Source: Termitomyces sp. T153 (lineage: Eukaryota; Basidiomycota; Agaricomycetes; Agaricales; Lyophyllaceae). From it: DNA of 64,000 nt. The notes under the pieces are model-generated. The model did not search any database and was not told the DNA's origin. It worked only from the letters and a program-made list of their open reading frames with translations. Numbering within the stretch: position 1 is the stretch's first letter; every line of letters begins with the position of its first letter. A program made the position numbers and the translations under genes. Positions 34,536 through 46,408 of the stretch are shown piece after piece. The stretch is taken from assembly GCA_018296165.2 (NCBI GenBank), contig JACKQL020000087.1, positions 1-64,000 of the forward strand, read 5' to 3'.

Positions 34536-37500
34536 TGGTCTTGTCTTGTCTCTATTCCATTATTGTTTTTGTTATCATTTCATATCTCTGCCTGAATCTA
34601 TTCTTGTTCTCGTCTCCATCTTGTCTTGACTCCATCTCATTTTGTTCGACTCCATCTCATCTTGTTTGATCCATCCCATCCATTGTGTTCCTATCTTTCC
34701 CAACCTTAATGCCTTTGCAAACCCTGCAATTACAATTACAAATCCCAGACACTCTTTAACCAACTCTGGACCTTGCTACACACTCGGCTCCAAACTCTAT
34801 CAACCTCCATTGATCCCCCATCAAACTCCAGCTCTGCTTCTATCACTTGCATAGCCTCCACCTCTGCACCCACAATACTTGCATATGGACTTGTGCCTGA
34901 ACCCTGCCAAGCCCATCCCCCTTCCTGCAGCTCGTCCCCTACTCCTCCAGACCTCCCTGGACTTGCTCAGATCAATCTCCACCAACTATCCTCACAAGTC
35001 CCCAGTGTTTGGGACACCTCTGAATGCCCAGTTGTCAGTGCAGGGAATCATGTCCACCTAGTAAGGACTCACCCAGTGTAGCTGAGCCCCCATGGTCAGC
35101 AGAACCTGACATAATATCAAGACTCTACCTTACCCTGTTTGTGATGTCTGTGCTAGCTCCACACACATGTTTGCCAAACACTTCCAATGTCTATGGTTGA
35201 CCTATGCCTGGAAACCCTTATGATTCATATGGCCCTGCCCAATTTGCCAAGGCACATTGAGTTGTGGACCTGACACCAAATGTCCCTTCTGCTCTGGTTA
35301 CACCCATACAATGGCTCTCTCCATGGACACCCTCCCCACCCATGCCCAACCCTACACCACTCCTGCAGACCACCTCCCACCCTTCCCCCACCCTCTCTGC
35401 CAGCTCTGCTTCCCTGTGAAGGTTGACCCTGACATCACCAAAAGCAGCATGCTAAACCCTGGCAATAATTCAACCCAATGATTGACAAACTTCTCCGGCA
35501 CTGCACCCCCACCCCTCCAACAACAATAACACAAACCCACCACAAAAAATCACCCATTGCATGAAGAAGATTGCCAACCCTGCCAGAACAATGACAAGAT
35601 CACTGAGAATGCACTTCCCCAAAGCCCGCCTTTGGATCCACCAACCCACAAGCAACTTCATAAGCTGTCAGGACAAACCCAGCAAGTCCCAGACAGCATT
35701 GTAACCCGATAGCAGAACCCTGCTACCATGCCAGCAGACCATCTGACACTCACCTGCACCCACCCCTGAGAAATTCTGCCCTCCCACACTAGCTCTGCCA
35801 TCATCAGAATCAAGCTCAAGCCAGTAACCCCACCAACAACAGAGCAAGATCTTGAGACCAATGCTATGCCCAACCCCAGCATTGGAATTGCCCCATCAGA
35901 ACAAACTATAGGATAAAGAGGATCCCATGCAAAGTAGTTCCCTGGAGTACTCTGAACTCGCTGACATGTTCATATAAGGGAGGGGGAAGCCCCACCATCA
36001 TCCCTGAAACCCTTGATCAACCCTCTCAAGCTCCAAAAACCCCCAACAATAAAGAACATATGCTCTGACATCCCTGGAGGGCTTGCCTGCTAAGCGACTC
36101 GAGCAAGCTTGATGGCTCAAATAACACCATGCCAGGTCAAGGCCACCCCGACCAACCCCTCTGAGCCACTCCAAAGCCCCCCACACAACTCCGGACCCTG
36201 GCAATACAACTCCAGGGCCCCCACTCCAACTCTGACATCCAACCCAGGGGACCTACAACACCAACCAAAATGATGATGCCCTGCAGCACCCACCCTGCAA
36301 TCACAAATTGCCAGATAACAACTCCACAAAACCCTGCCTATACACCGGGAGACATCTATCAAACTGGGACCACACTACCGGAGTACCCAGAAACAAACTC
36401 CATACAAAGTAGTTTCTCTGGAGTGCCCTAAAATTGCTGATGCCTCCTATAAGAAGCGATTAGTTTTTTCCCCATTGCTACCCATCCCAAATCAACATTG
36501 GAAGGATGCCACAACCCCCCAATGACAACTCGACATTGAAGAAAGTGCTGCCCCACTGGCAAGGGCATCACATGCCACAACCCACCCACAGAGCCCCAGA
36601 CCTGCCACTGTACTGCTCCCCTCCCCTGACAAAATGCTTCTCCAACAAGAGAATAAACTCCAGGACCCCCCAAGTAGTTTCCCCCCAAATTCCGCAACAC
36701 CCCTGGCAAAATCTAACCATGCCGATGGAGATCGATCCAGATGCCCAGAATGATGAGGCAGCCCCTCCGACTCTGCCCCAATGATCAAGGAACCAATGAT
36801 GCCCTCTAAAGAAGCAGCACCTTTTCCCCAATCAGAAACTTAGTTGATTGCCCCACAGTGCCAAGACCTACCCCACCCCCATTCATAGTGACCTCCAGAC
36901 TGCTCCGGAGCACAAAGGAAAGACTACCCTAACCCCGCTGTGAACCCCCTTGAAGTCCCAGATTGATGTCCCCCTGTGACCAACTTCCCGCTGCCCTCCA
37001 ACAATTGTGAACAACCATCTCCCCCAATGCAGCAAAAGACTTCACACAAAGGGATGATGGCTAGAATCACCAAAGCCTCAGAAGGCAGCCAGACCTGCTC
37101 CCCACATCCAAATGTGACTCTGGGAGCCACTACCATATGCAATGACTCTGCCACTCAGTGGTAATGTCTGTTAAACATCTGCTCGTCATGCTGACTGAAC
37201 AAAGAGGAAAACCCAACTCTGGAGCCTCCCCTTCAACTTGCGTTGCCTCTGACACAGCCCCACTAACAAGTTAAGAACCAATCCCAATCCCCACATTTGA
37301 CTCTGGACCCCTGGTTTGTACAATGGAAACAACGGACTGACCAAATGCTCCCTGGACCCCCTTTTCCCCCCGCATCACCTCTGGAATCAACTCTATTGAT
37401 GAACCACCCACTGGGCTACCCTCATCCCACAACCCCACACTGCTAACTCCCACTCTGGGAGAAAGAAACAACACCCTGAACCCATGCAGACCAATCCTGC

Positions 37501-40500
37501 CCCATCCCACCAAAACCAAGAGAGCTCCACCAGTGAAGTCAACACTTTGCCAACCCCCCACCACCTCCACTGCTAGCTCCGCCCTGGGAAAGGACAAAAA
37601 CTGCTGCCTGAGGCCCCAAGCTCACCCCAAACTAACCCTGCCCCAACCCACCAAGTGTAAAAGAGCTCCGCCAGTGAGGCCAACACTCTACCAACCCTCA
37701 CACCACCCCATTACTGGCTCTGCCCTGGGAAGGGACAAAAGACCACCAACCCCCACACTGCCTTTGTACCACTGGCCCTGCGCACTCCACCAACAAACCA
37801 GTAACCCTTAGGCCCTCAATACAGTCCCCTGACACAGCTCCACCAAAAGAACCACCTACTCCAAGAGGAATAACCCATGGGATGACAGCCTCCAAACTCC
37901 CCCTTGCCCTGGAGCACCTCCGCTAGGATGAGACAGTCACCAACCAAACCCCACACTGCCTCTGCCAAAAAGAGGCCTCCACCAATTCAACCCAGGCAGC
38001 ACCTCAAGTTCTAGAGAATGACAGAACTATGTAAGACTTCTCTAACTGTCTCTGGACTTACTCTTGGCCAGGAACAGAGAGCAAGGTCATGTAAATGGCC
38101 TAGAACTCATAAACCTCAACTCCAGACCAGAAGAAACTCATTGAGACTGGCCACCCTGAACTCCACCCCCTTGTCAATGACACTCTGGAGCACACCAAAA
38201 CACCACCCAAGCACACCCATCCCTAAACACAATACTCCAGAGTGTGACCTTGACCAGAGCCAACACTCTGGAGCACAGCAAGGCCCAAACCCAGTACACC
38301 TCTAACGAAATACAATACTCCAGAGCTCAACAAACCCCCACCACATGCAAACCCACTAAAACACAAAGCCTGGACACCAACAACCAAAGGATGGCAACAC
38401 CTACTCTAAGGGAGTACCTCTGCACCCACACTAATCCAACTCACAGCATAGCTGGCCTATGGAACAGTCCCCCAACAAACTATTACAAGGACCACCTCAC
38501 ACTGGGACCATGCCTCTATGCTGCCAAGGACTTCTGCCTCTGACTGGCCCCACCTCTAAGGACAAACTTCACCCTACCACCCCTGCCACTGTCCAAAGAG
38601 ACCTCCGCCATCTCCACTAGCTGCATCAGTATAAGGGTCTTCACTCTGCCACCCCCACTATCATCAAGAAGGACCTCCGCCACCTCCACCACCCATGTTG
38701 GCATAAGGGTCAAACTATCAGAAGGCCTCTGCCCCTCTGCAAGCCACACCAATAGAAAAAACAAAACTGCCAGCCACCATCAAGTGCACTCCAAAGATTT
38801 GGATGTCTGCCCCCCCTAATCAGCACAATGCTTGACCCCACTGCAAACAGAGAACAACCCCTACAACTTTGGTCCAAAACCCTGAGGGCCAAGCTCAACA
38901 ACACTGCCATCAATGCCCCAAAACATGATGGAACCCTGCAGGAAGACTCCCAACACCCTGTCAAGCCTTGGGACTCCCTCCCACAATACTCCGCCAAGTC
39001 CTGCAATGACCCCAGGACTAGCCAACACAGACAGCAAACAATGGGCTTAACCCTGCCTCTGGACTTACTAAGGATTCAACTCCCACTCACACTCCTGCAT
39101 GTTTTTACTGACTCTCACACAAACTAAAGCTCACCACACACACCCAGGAGCATCGACTAAAATTGCATTAACAACAATATAACAAAAAGGGGGTAGGCAA
39201 TGAAGTGCAGGGCAACAAGAGGACAGAGTCCGACTGCTCCCTCAACCCCTCCCCCCCTTGGGAAACCCCCTCCCTTCCTCCCCAATCTCCAAATCAATTT
39301 CCATTTGGGCTCACACCACTGCTAGAACCTCTGCCAACCCCAGCAAGGCCTCCCTCACATCCACTACCACCTCCCACCATGACTCCAGGGCCACTGTGCT
39401 GCACCACTGATGCCTCGCCAGCAACCTCCCCATACTCACCATCCCCTGCTGAAGCTCTGGAGAGTGATCCATAGACATTTGCGTCAACCTGTCTTAGATC
39501 AAGCCAGTGCTGTGGAGGCACCATCCAGGAGAACTTGGTGCTCCTGCACCTAGCCTAACCAAAAATGATTTGTTAGCAACAGAACAGAGAACTGGGGAGA
39601 TACTTACAAAGGACCCCTGCATGGTCCGAGGCAACCTCACTGGCCAACCAATCCTCCCTCTGCCCCACTGCCTCCAGCTCTGCCCACAATGAACCACCCT
39701 CCAACACCACCTGCTGCCCCTCCACCACCTCCATGGGTTGTACCTCCCACTGCATCAGATGCTCCCACAAACCCCGCACCTCCAATACCCACTCTGTTGC
39801 TACTCACACCAAGGTGTCCTGCTTCTGCTGCAGTGCCTCCTTCTCCCTCTGTGCCATGTCCAGATCCTCCCTTACTCATCAGAGCTCCCCCTCTCACACC
39901 ATCAATGCCATTGTTAAAGCCTCCACCTGCTGACATAGGAAAACCTCTGTGATTGAAGGTGGGGGCTCTGGGGAACTTGAAGCCTGTTCCAATGGCGTGC
40001 CCAAGGTAAGAGAGTAAAAGTGAGGCTCCAGAGGCCCTGCCATCAACTTGCGTCCCTATGGCCTCTTGCTGGGCCCTGCCTCTGACAGTGGGGAGGCCCT
40101 CTGTTTCCCTTTATCCACTGCTGCCAGTGCCCCCTCCCCCTGCCCACCCTGTGGAGGTCCCACCTTCCCTGCAGGTTGCCCCGCGCCCCCCTCCCCTGAC
40201 ACCCTGGCCTTTCATGCCTCGCCCAGTTGCCCCTGCACCCAACCCTTGTTCCACCCCTGCTCTGTGGCAATGCACGCTGCCCACCACTCCAATGAAATCA
40301 AGCACTTCTTGTGCCTTGCACAGTATGGAAGGCACACAGATGTGTCACATTGCAAGTTTGCAGAGGGCCCATCGAATTTGCACAGCTCACCCCACCAAGC
40401 ACAAAGGGTACACTATAACCAAATGGTCAGTAAACACAACCAAAAGGGCTTGAAAACTACTGGGGCTTAGTTCAAACACCACTCCAGCATTGGGGGGCCC

Positions 40501-41060
40501 CAAGCCCATGCTAACACCCTCACAAACTCCTCTGCCATCACCTCCACCTGTGGAACTTGCTGCACCTGTGGAACTCCCTCCCTGCTCCCTGCTGCCAAAC
40601 TTGACTCCATGGGATGAACTCTAGTCCGTCCTGAGCCCCCTTCTTGAGTAGAGCCTCCAGAAGAGCCCAACACTATTGTGACCCACCCTGCAAAGCTCCA
40701 TCAATTACTCCAAAAAAACGAGTAGACACTAATTACAACCCCAGTATATGGCACCGACCCAACGCTGGTACTCAAACTCCTCCTCCTTGCTGTTGTACAC
40801 CACCATCTTGTCCACATTGGAAAACCATGGAGCTGAGTGATTGGAGGAGGACATGGAAGAAATTTTTGGAGGAACCCTGGGGTATGTCCAAGTCTTTTAA
40901 TTGATTGGGAAGAACCCCCTGACAAAGTGGCAACTACGCTTTGACTTTGCCTCCCACACTGCCATCATTTGCTGCAGATTGATCAATATTACTTGGCTTT
41001 GACTCCCACGCTCCTGCCAATCCCTGACCTGCACCCTGCATCTCAAGGGTCTCAACATTG
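34536..41060 (+). other. Internal domain of the LARD-like element, non-coding
   Basis: About 6.5 kb of C/A-rich, G-poor plus strand with almost no CpG. Recurrent words such as CCAACTCTG, ACTCCAGAG and CTCTGGAGCAC occur (for example 38181-38193, 38231-38242, 38264-38276, 38314-38325). No zinc knuckle, DSG/DTG, RT or DDE signature was found in three forward or three reverse frames. Confidence 0.6.
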
Positions 41061-41073
41061 AAAGGGGGGGTGA

Positions 41074-41643
41074 TGTCACGACCCATTCCCTAGACCCCCA
41101 CACATCACCCAACAACCCCCTGCCCCTCCCCAGAACCTCCCCCAATGCCTTGTCAAACCTCTACAGTGCTCCATGCCTACTCCAGCTAACTCTGATGCAT
41201 CCTTGGCTAACTCCAACAGCCCCCTGGCCAACTCCAACATCTTCCCTGCAGTCAGCAACGCTTCCCCTGGATCTCCTGAGCCCCTGGGACCATTCTTCTG
41301 CCATGCCTGACCCTGTTACATGTCATCAACTTGACACCCTGGTTCCTCTGACTTACTTTGGAGTATCACAATGACTTTGGAATGGCTCATGTCACCAATT
41401 GATCCCATCAACATATCAATGCAGCCCACCCTCTGATTGTAACTGACACCTGTCAACTCTGTCAAGCTCTGCCAAGCCCCACTGCTGCAGCTGACATTCC
41501 CTGGAGCTCTCCAGTAGTCAGTATATAAGATGTAGAGTAGCTCTTCATGCTCTAGTCTTGATATTGCTTAACATTACCTATGGTCTGATTGTTTCTCTCT
41601 CATGTTTTGTGTTCCATGTCTTGTTTTCTTACTCTCAGTCTCC
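41074..41643 (+). repeat. LARD-like 3' LTR, truncated
   Basis: Starts right after the polypurine tract; the match to the left LTR ends at CTCAGTCTCC. The last four bases (CTCC, 41640-41643) are shared with the palindrome arm, that is, microhomology at the junction. Confidence 0.85.
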
Positions 41644-42256
41644 ACTGTCTAGAAGAGCCGTGACTCTGCAGGTTTGCTGAGTGTCTGTGATCTCAATCTC
41701 CACATCAAGGCACAGGAAGCTGGTGGGCAGGCCAGAAGCCATCACATATTGTTGGAGCATTCAACATGCCCAAGCAGAGCCATGCCAATGGACCATTGGA
41801 GGTGTCAGGGAGCTTGGTGGGGGCTCCAGAGTTAGTATTTGTATGTCTAAAGGAGAGTATTGAGGTTCTTCTGTCTCAGAATGAAGGGCATCAGAAAAGG
41901 CAGTTTTGTTTTCTATTAACAGACATGAGAACCTGTTAGCACTCAGCAACAGAGGCATACACCTCATCCATTGCTCAACTAAAAATCCCCCTCCAGCTCT
42001 GGAGGTGCACTAATCTTCTCCAGGGTCAACTCTGGTGTAGGCTCATCCAGTGATGGAGCTCCAGCAGCATCCTTTGCAGCCAGCAGCTGCAGGAGGAGTT
42101 CCTCCTGCTCTGCCATGGAAAAGTAGCATACCTCCAGGCTCAAGAGGTAGTGCCATGCAAAGTGCCCAGGCTTCTGGCATCTCTGGCACAGTAGTGGGGC
42201 AGCACAGAGCTGCCTGGCAGCATCCACATCTATGGGGATCCCCAGTGGCAGGGGGT
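41640..42256 (-). repeat. Left arm of a 617-bp-arm palindrome (chromovirus gag/protease, inverted)
   Basis: Every position x in this arm pairs with position 84586 minus x in the right arm. Both junction ends were checked base by base, and frames read from the two arms give identical peptides (for example MMELQQHPLQPAAAGG on both strands). The arm is the reversed copy of the gag C-terminus and the start of protease. Confidence 0.93.
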
Positions 42257-42329
42257 GTGCTGCAGAGATGGCCAGAGTAAGGGCCAGCATTGGATGGGCA
42301 GGTGCAGGGTGGTGGAGATTGCTAATTGG
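42257..42329. other. 73-bp palindrome spacer
   Basis: Unique sequence between the arms. On the plus strand it does not continue gag in frame; read on the minus strand it is open and joins both arms. Confidence 0.85.
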
Positions 42330-42607
42330 ACCCCCTGCCACTGGGGATCCCCATAGATGTGGATGCTGCCAGGCAGCTCTGTGCTGCCCCACTACTGTGC
42401 CAGAGATGCCAGAAGCCTGGGCACTTTGCATGGCACTACCTCTTGAGCCTGGAGGTATGCTACTTTTCCATGGCAGAGCAGGAGGAACTCCTCCTGCAGC
42501 TGCTGGCTGCAAAGGATGCTGCTGGAGCTCCATCACTGGATGAGCCTACACCAGAGTTGACCCTGGAGAAGATTAGTGCACCTCCAGAGCTGGAGGGGGA
42601 TTTTTAG
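42330..42607 (+). pseudogene. Chromovirus gag C-terminus
   Basis: The frame has LPLGIPIDVDAARQL, then CQRCQKPGHFAWHY, a CCHC-type zinc knuckle whose last Cys has become Tyr, followed by an acidic Leu-rich tail ending EGDF and a stop at 42605. It would bind element RNA; truncated at its N-terminus by the palindrome. Confidence 0.75.
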
Positions 42608-42946
42608 TTGAGCAATGGATGAGGTGTATGCCTCTGTTGCTGAGTGCTAACAGGTTCTCATGTCTGTTAATAGAAAACAAAACTGCCTTTTCTGATGCCC
42701 TTCATTCTGAGACAGAAGAACCTCAATACTCTCCTTTAGACATACAAATACTAACTCTGGAGCCCCCACCAAGCTCCCTGACACCTCCAATGGTCCATTG
42801 GCATGGCTCTGCTTGGGCATGTTGAATGCTCCAACAATATGTGATGGCTTCTGGCCTGCCCACCAGCTTCCTGTGCCTTGATGTGGAGATTGAGATCACA
42901 GACACTCAGCAAACCTGCAGAGTCACGGCTCTTCTAGACAGTGGAG
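42330..42946 (+). repeat. Right arm of the palindrome
   Basis: Perfect or near-perfect inverted copy of 41640-42256; continues without a break into the chromovirus protease. Confidence 0.93.
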
Positions 42947-43278
42947 CAATGGGACTGTTTCTGGACTTGGAGTTTGTCAAATGCCACAGCCTGACCACAC
43001 AGCCCCTCCCTAAGCCCATCCCTGTCTATAACATTGACAGAATGCCTAACGAAGCAGGCACCATCAACTTCATGGTTGATCTGGTCCTCTGTTATCAGAA
43101 CCATGCAGAGTGTGCTGTGTTTGCTGTCACCAGCTTGGGAAGGCAGGACATGATCCTTGGCTTCACATGGATCTGTGAGCACAACCCCAAGGTTGATTGG
43201 ACCAAGGAAGAGGTAACCATGAGCAGGTTCCCCTGGAAGTGCTCCACCTGTGCCATGGAGGACAGGGTGGAGTGCTAG
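42826..43278 (+). pseudogene. Chromovirus aspartic protease
   Basis: Contains TALLDSGAMGLFLD (active site DSGA) and DMILGFTWICEHNPKVDW, typical of gypsy proteases. The frame is open for 150 codons, but it is separated from RT by stops. Confidence 0.78.
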
Positions 43279-43608
43279 GCCTGAGTTCAAGAGCATGCAG
43301 TCATCCACACATGTCATACCAGCCCTCTCCTCTTTGCAGATCTAGACCTTCTGGATCTCCTGCCTTTGGCATTTCCTTGTAAAGAGGCCCTCTATGAAGA
43401 TGATCAGAGCAATGGCAGAGCCCCAGAGGAGGAGCGCAAAGAGGAGTATGGTGGCATATGCAAGCTGGAGCTCTTGGATGAAGCAGTAGAAGTGGGGGAT
43501 TGAATCTATGCTACTGCTGTATGCCTGCTGCTCTCTGTCATGGAGATCCAGGCTAGCCAAACCATGTCCCAGCAGCTGGCCCAGGCATTTGCTGCTAATG
43601 CCACACCC

Positions 43609-44540
43609 TAAGAGTTCTGGGATGTGGTACCTCCCTATCTTCATGCATTTGAGGATGTGTTTGCCAAAGCCTTGTTCAACTCACTTCCAGAGTGCAAGAG
43701 GTGGGACCACACCATTGAACTGCTGCCAGATTCCACACCCTCCAGCTGTAAGGTTTACCCACTTGCACCCAGGGAGCAGGATGAGCTTGACGCATTCCTG
43801 CAAAAAAACCTGGACTCCAGTCATATCTGCCCATCCAAGTCTCCAATGGCTTCTCTGGTCTTCTTCATCAAAAAGAAGGATGGCTCACTCCAACTGGTCC
43901 AGAACTACTGGGTTCTCAATGCCATGATGGTGAAGAACCATTAACTCCTCCCCCTCATCTCCAAGCTCATCAACAACCTCTGGAGTGCGTGATACTTCAC
44001 TAAATTGGACATCTGGTGGGGTTACAATAATGTGTGCATCCAGAAAGGAGATGATTGGAAGGCTGCCTTCTGGACCAACTGGGGATTGTTTGAGCCACTC
44101 ATTATGTTCTTCAGACTGACCAATAGCCCTGCCACCTTCCAGACCATGATGAACAACATCTTTCAGGACCTCATAGCAGAGGGTGTAGTGTGTGTGTACC
44201 TTGATGACATCCTCATCTATACCAAAACACTGGAGGAACACTGTTGGATCACTCATCTTGTCCTGGAATGCCTCTACCAGCACCAGCTCTACCTCAAGCT
44301 GGAGAAGTGCAAGTTTGAACAAACCCAGATTGAGTACCTTGGCCTAATCAGACATGGAACCATGGAGATGGACTCAGTGAAGGTAGCAAGCATGGCAGAG
44401 TGGCCAGAGCCCAAGAACAAGAAGGAGGTGGAGGCATTCCTTGGTTTCACAAACTTCTACTGGAGATTCATCCAGGACTTCTTGCACCATGCCTGTCTAC
44501 TATTTGACCTCATGGAAAAGGATGTTCCATGGAGTTGGGG
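43609..44540 (+). pseudogene. Chromovirus reverse transcriptase
   Basis: Motifs in order: SPMASLVFFIKKKDGSLQL, VLNAMMVKNH then a stop, FTKLDI, FRLTNSPATFQTMMN, the catalytic YLDD (44197-44208), EYLGL and FLGFTNFYWRFI. Stops at 43942 and about 43990 break it. Up to the G/T tract the rest is colinear with the family. Confidence 0.85.
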
Positions 44541-44552
44541 ACTTTTGGAGCA

Positions 44553-44783
44553 GTGGTTTGTTGTGTTGGTGTTTTTGTTTTTGGTGGGGTGTTTGTGGTG
44601 TGTTTGGTTTGGGTGGGGTGGTGTGTTTTTGGTGGTGGTGGGTGGTGTTGGGTGTGGTTTGTTGTTTGGGGTGGGGTTTTGGGTTGGGTTTGGGTTGGGT
44701 GTTTTTGGGGGTTTGTGGGGTGTTTTTTGTTTGTTTTTTGGTGGTGGGTGGGGTGTTTGGGTGGGGGGGGGGGGTGTTGTGTT
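44553..44783 (+). other. 231-nt tract of only G and T inside the RNase H region
   Basis: No A or C occurs between 44553 and 44783, with runs such as TTGGGTTTGGGTTGGG and a terminal G run. It replaces the RNase H block: the frame runs WSWGLLEQ before it and ELFAI after it, which correspond to sequences about 76 codons apart in chromoviruses (82 here). See findings. Confidence 0.97.
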
Positions 44784-45240
44784 CCCTGAATTGTTTGCAA
44801 TCTAAGCCATGGAGGGTCTTGCTGTCAAGGGAGTGGAAGTGGACATCCTCTGAGACATATGGTGGGGTAATTGAGATGATCAGCAGGAGGAGCTTGTGGC
44901 ACAAGCAGCCCAGATCCTGAAGTCAGAGCATACCACTGGTGCCAAGGCAGTCTGCACAGACAAATGGGCCCTCCGGGATGGAATCTTGACCTTCTGAGAC
45001 TGTATCTATGTCTCCAACATTCCAGAGCTCTGTTGGAGGATTGTGGAGCAACACCATGACTCCCACATTGCAGAGCACTCTAGATTGTAGAAGACACTGG
45101 AGCTAGTATTGCAGAACTACTGGTGGCCCCAGATGTCATAGTATATTGTATCCTACACTAGTACATGCAATCTCTGCCTCCAGACTAAGCCCCAACATCA
45201 ACTCCCCTGTAGACAGTTACACCCACTACCTGTGCCTGCA
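44784..45240 (+). pseudogene. End of RNase H and integrase zinc domain, broken
   Basis: ELFAI, then a stop and AME, is the KELLAI-type end of RNase H. Further on WWPQM and CNLCLQTKPQHQLP give the second half of the integrase zinc finger. Multiple stops. Confidence 0.6.
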
Positions 45241-45894
45241 GAACAATGGAGCATGGTTTCCATGGACTTCATTGTAGAGCTCCCTGATGCCCATGGTTAT
45301 GATGGAATCATGTTGGTGGTAGACCTGTATGGCAAGCAAGCACACTTCATTCTGACCCACACCACATGCTCTGCCATGGGTGCTGCAAACTTGTACTGGA
45401 GGAATGTCTGGAAGCTCCACAGCCTCTCTGATGCCTACATCTCTGATTGGGGACCACAATTTGTGGCAGAGTTCACCAGGGAGCTCTACCAGCTGCTCAG
45501 AGTGAAGCTTCACACCACTACTGCCTACCACCCACAGTTTGATGGCCAGACAAAACATGTAAACCAGGAGTTAGAGCAGTATCTCTGCCTCTTTTGCAAC
45601 AAATGCCAAGATGACTGGGACAAACTCCTCCCTAACACCAAATTCCAATACAATAACCATATTCACATATCCACCCAGTTTTCCCCATTCTTCCTTGACA
45701 TGGGACAGCATCTGCATATGAATTTTGAACCCCAGGCCCAGCCCTCAGAGAATGAGGCAGTAAACAAATTTGTGGACCAGATGAAGAGGTTGCAAAAGGA
45801 GGCCCAAGCAGTGCTGGTAAAGGCAAAGGATGACATGGCACAATACTACAACTGTGGGAGGACCCCAGAGCACAAATATCAGCCCAGAGATTGA
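45232..45894 (+). pseudogene. Chromovirus integrase core
   Basis: SMDFIVELP (first Asp), ISDWGPQFVAEF (second Asp) and AYHPQFDGQTKHVNQELEQY, where the family has TERVNQ; the catalytic Glu is Lys and the following Arg is His, both G-to-A changes. The frame is otherwise open for 220 codons. Confidence 0.85.
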
Positions 45895-46140
45895 GTCTAC
45901 CTAGATGCCTCCAACATTACAACTATCTGGCCCTCAAAACAGCTGTCACACTAGCAGTTGGGGCCTTTCACAGTGAAACAACAGGTAGGACCCTTGGCCT
46001 ATCAACTCTGGCTCCCCACAGGGATGTGCCAGCTTCATCCAGTGTTCAGTGTGGTCAAACTAACTCCAGCCCCTAAGGATCCTATCCCAGGGCATTGTCC
46101 ACCACCTCCACTGCCCCCCATGGTGGTCAACAACAACAAG

Positions 46141-46305
46141 GAATATGAGGTGGAGGAAATCCTGAATAGCCATTTATTCTGGAGACAACTACAATACAAG
46201 GTGAAGTGGAAAGGCTACAGGATTGAGGATATTTCCTGGGAGCTATGGGAGAATGTACATGCCCCCAGACTCATCAAGGAGTTCCACTGGAGACATCTAG
46301 ATGCC
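46141..46305 (+). other. Chromodomain of the integrase
   Basis: EYEVEEILNSHLFWRQL, then QYKVKWKGYRIEDISWEL, matches the chromodomain fold with its aromatic positions (Y, W, W). In chromoviruses this domain steers integration to chromatin marked by histone methylation. The frame continues to 46431 across the polypurine tract. Confidence 0.88.
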
Positions 46306-46393
46306 CCATGTGCCATACAAGGAATCTACCCTATCTCACCAGTGGACCGAGCAATCAGGCCTTCTTTTACTCCATGCATCAAGATGCCACATG

Positions 46394-46408
46394 CAAGAGG
46401 GGGGGTGA
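46394..46408 (+). other. Polypurine tract
   Basis: AAGAGGGGGGGTGA directly before the LTR. It is nearly the same as the tract of the LARD-like element (41061-41073), which suggests the two could share replication machinery. Confidence 0.75.

Larger units (their letters stand above)
33963..41643 (+). mobile_element. Large LTR element without recognisable coding genes (LARD-like)
   Basis: Two LTR copies starting TGTCAYGACCCATTCC, at 33963 and 41074, run in parallel for about 570 bp. The right one is preceded by a polypurine tract (AAAGGGGGGGTGA, 41061-41073). The 6.5 kb between them shows no gag, protease, RT, RNase H or integrase motif in any frame; the frames present are short and proline- or threonine-rich because the plus strand is C/A-rich and G-poor. 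This fits a large retrotransposon derivative mobilised in trans. The right LTR is cut at about 41643 by the palindrome that follows, so its end and target duplication cannot be seen. Confidence 0.75.

Noticed and set aside
34500..41000. Many proline- or threonine-rich frames of 60-140 codons in the LARD-like interior
   Set aside because: Produced by C-rich base composition; no start context, motif, continuity or similarity between the two strands that would suggest coding.
41681..42905. Apparent duplicate genes on opposite strands with identical proteins
   Set aside because: They are the two arms of one palindrome, not separate genes.
44441..44920. Frames of 86-266 codons crossing the G/T tract
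   Set aside because: A sequence of only G and T cannot contain any stop codon (or, on the other strand, many stops), so openness is trivial.
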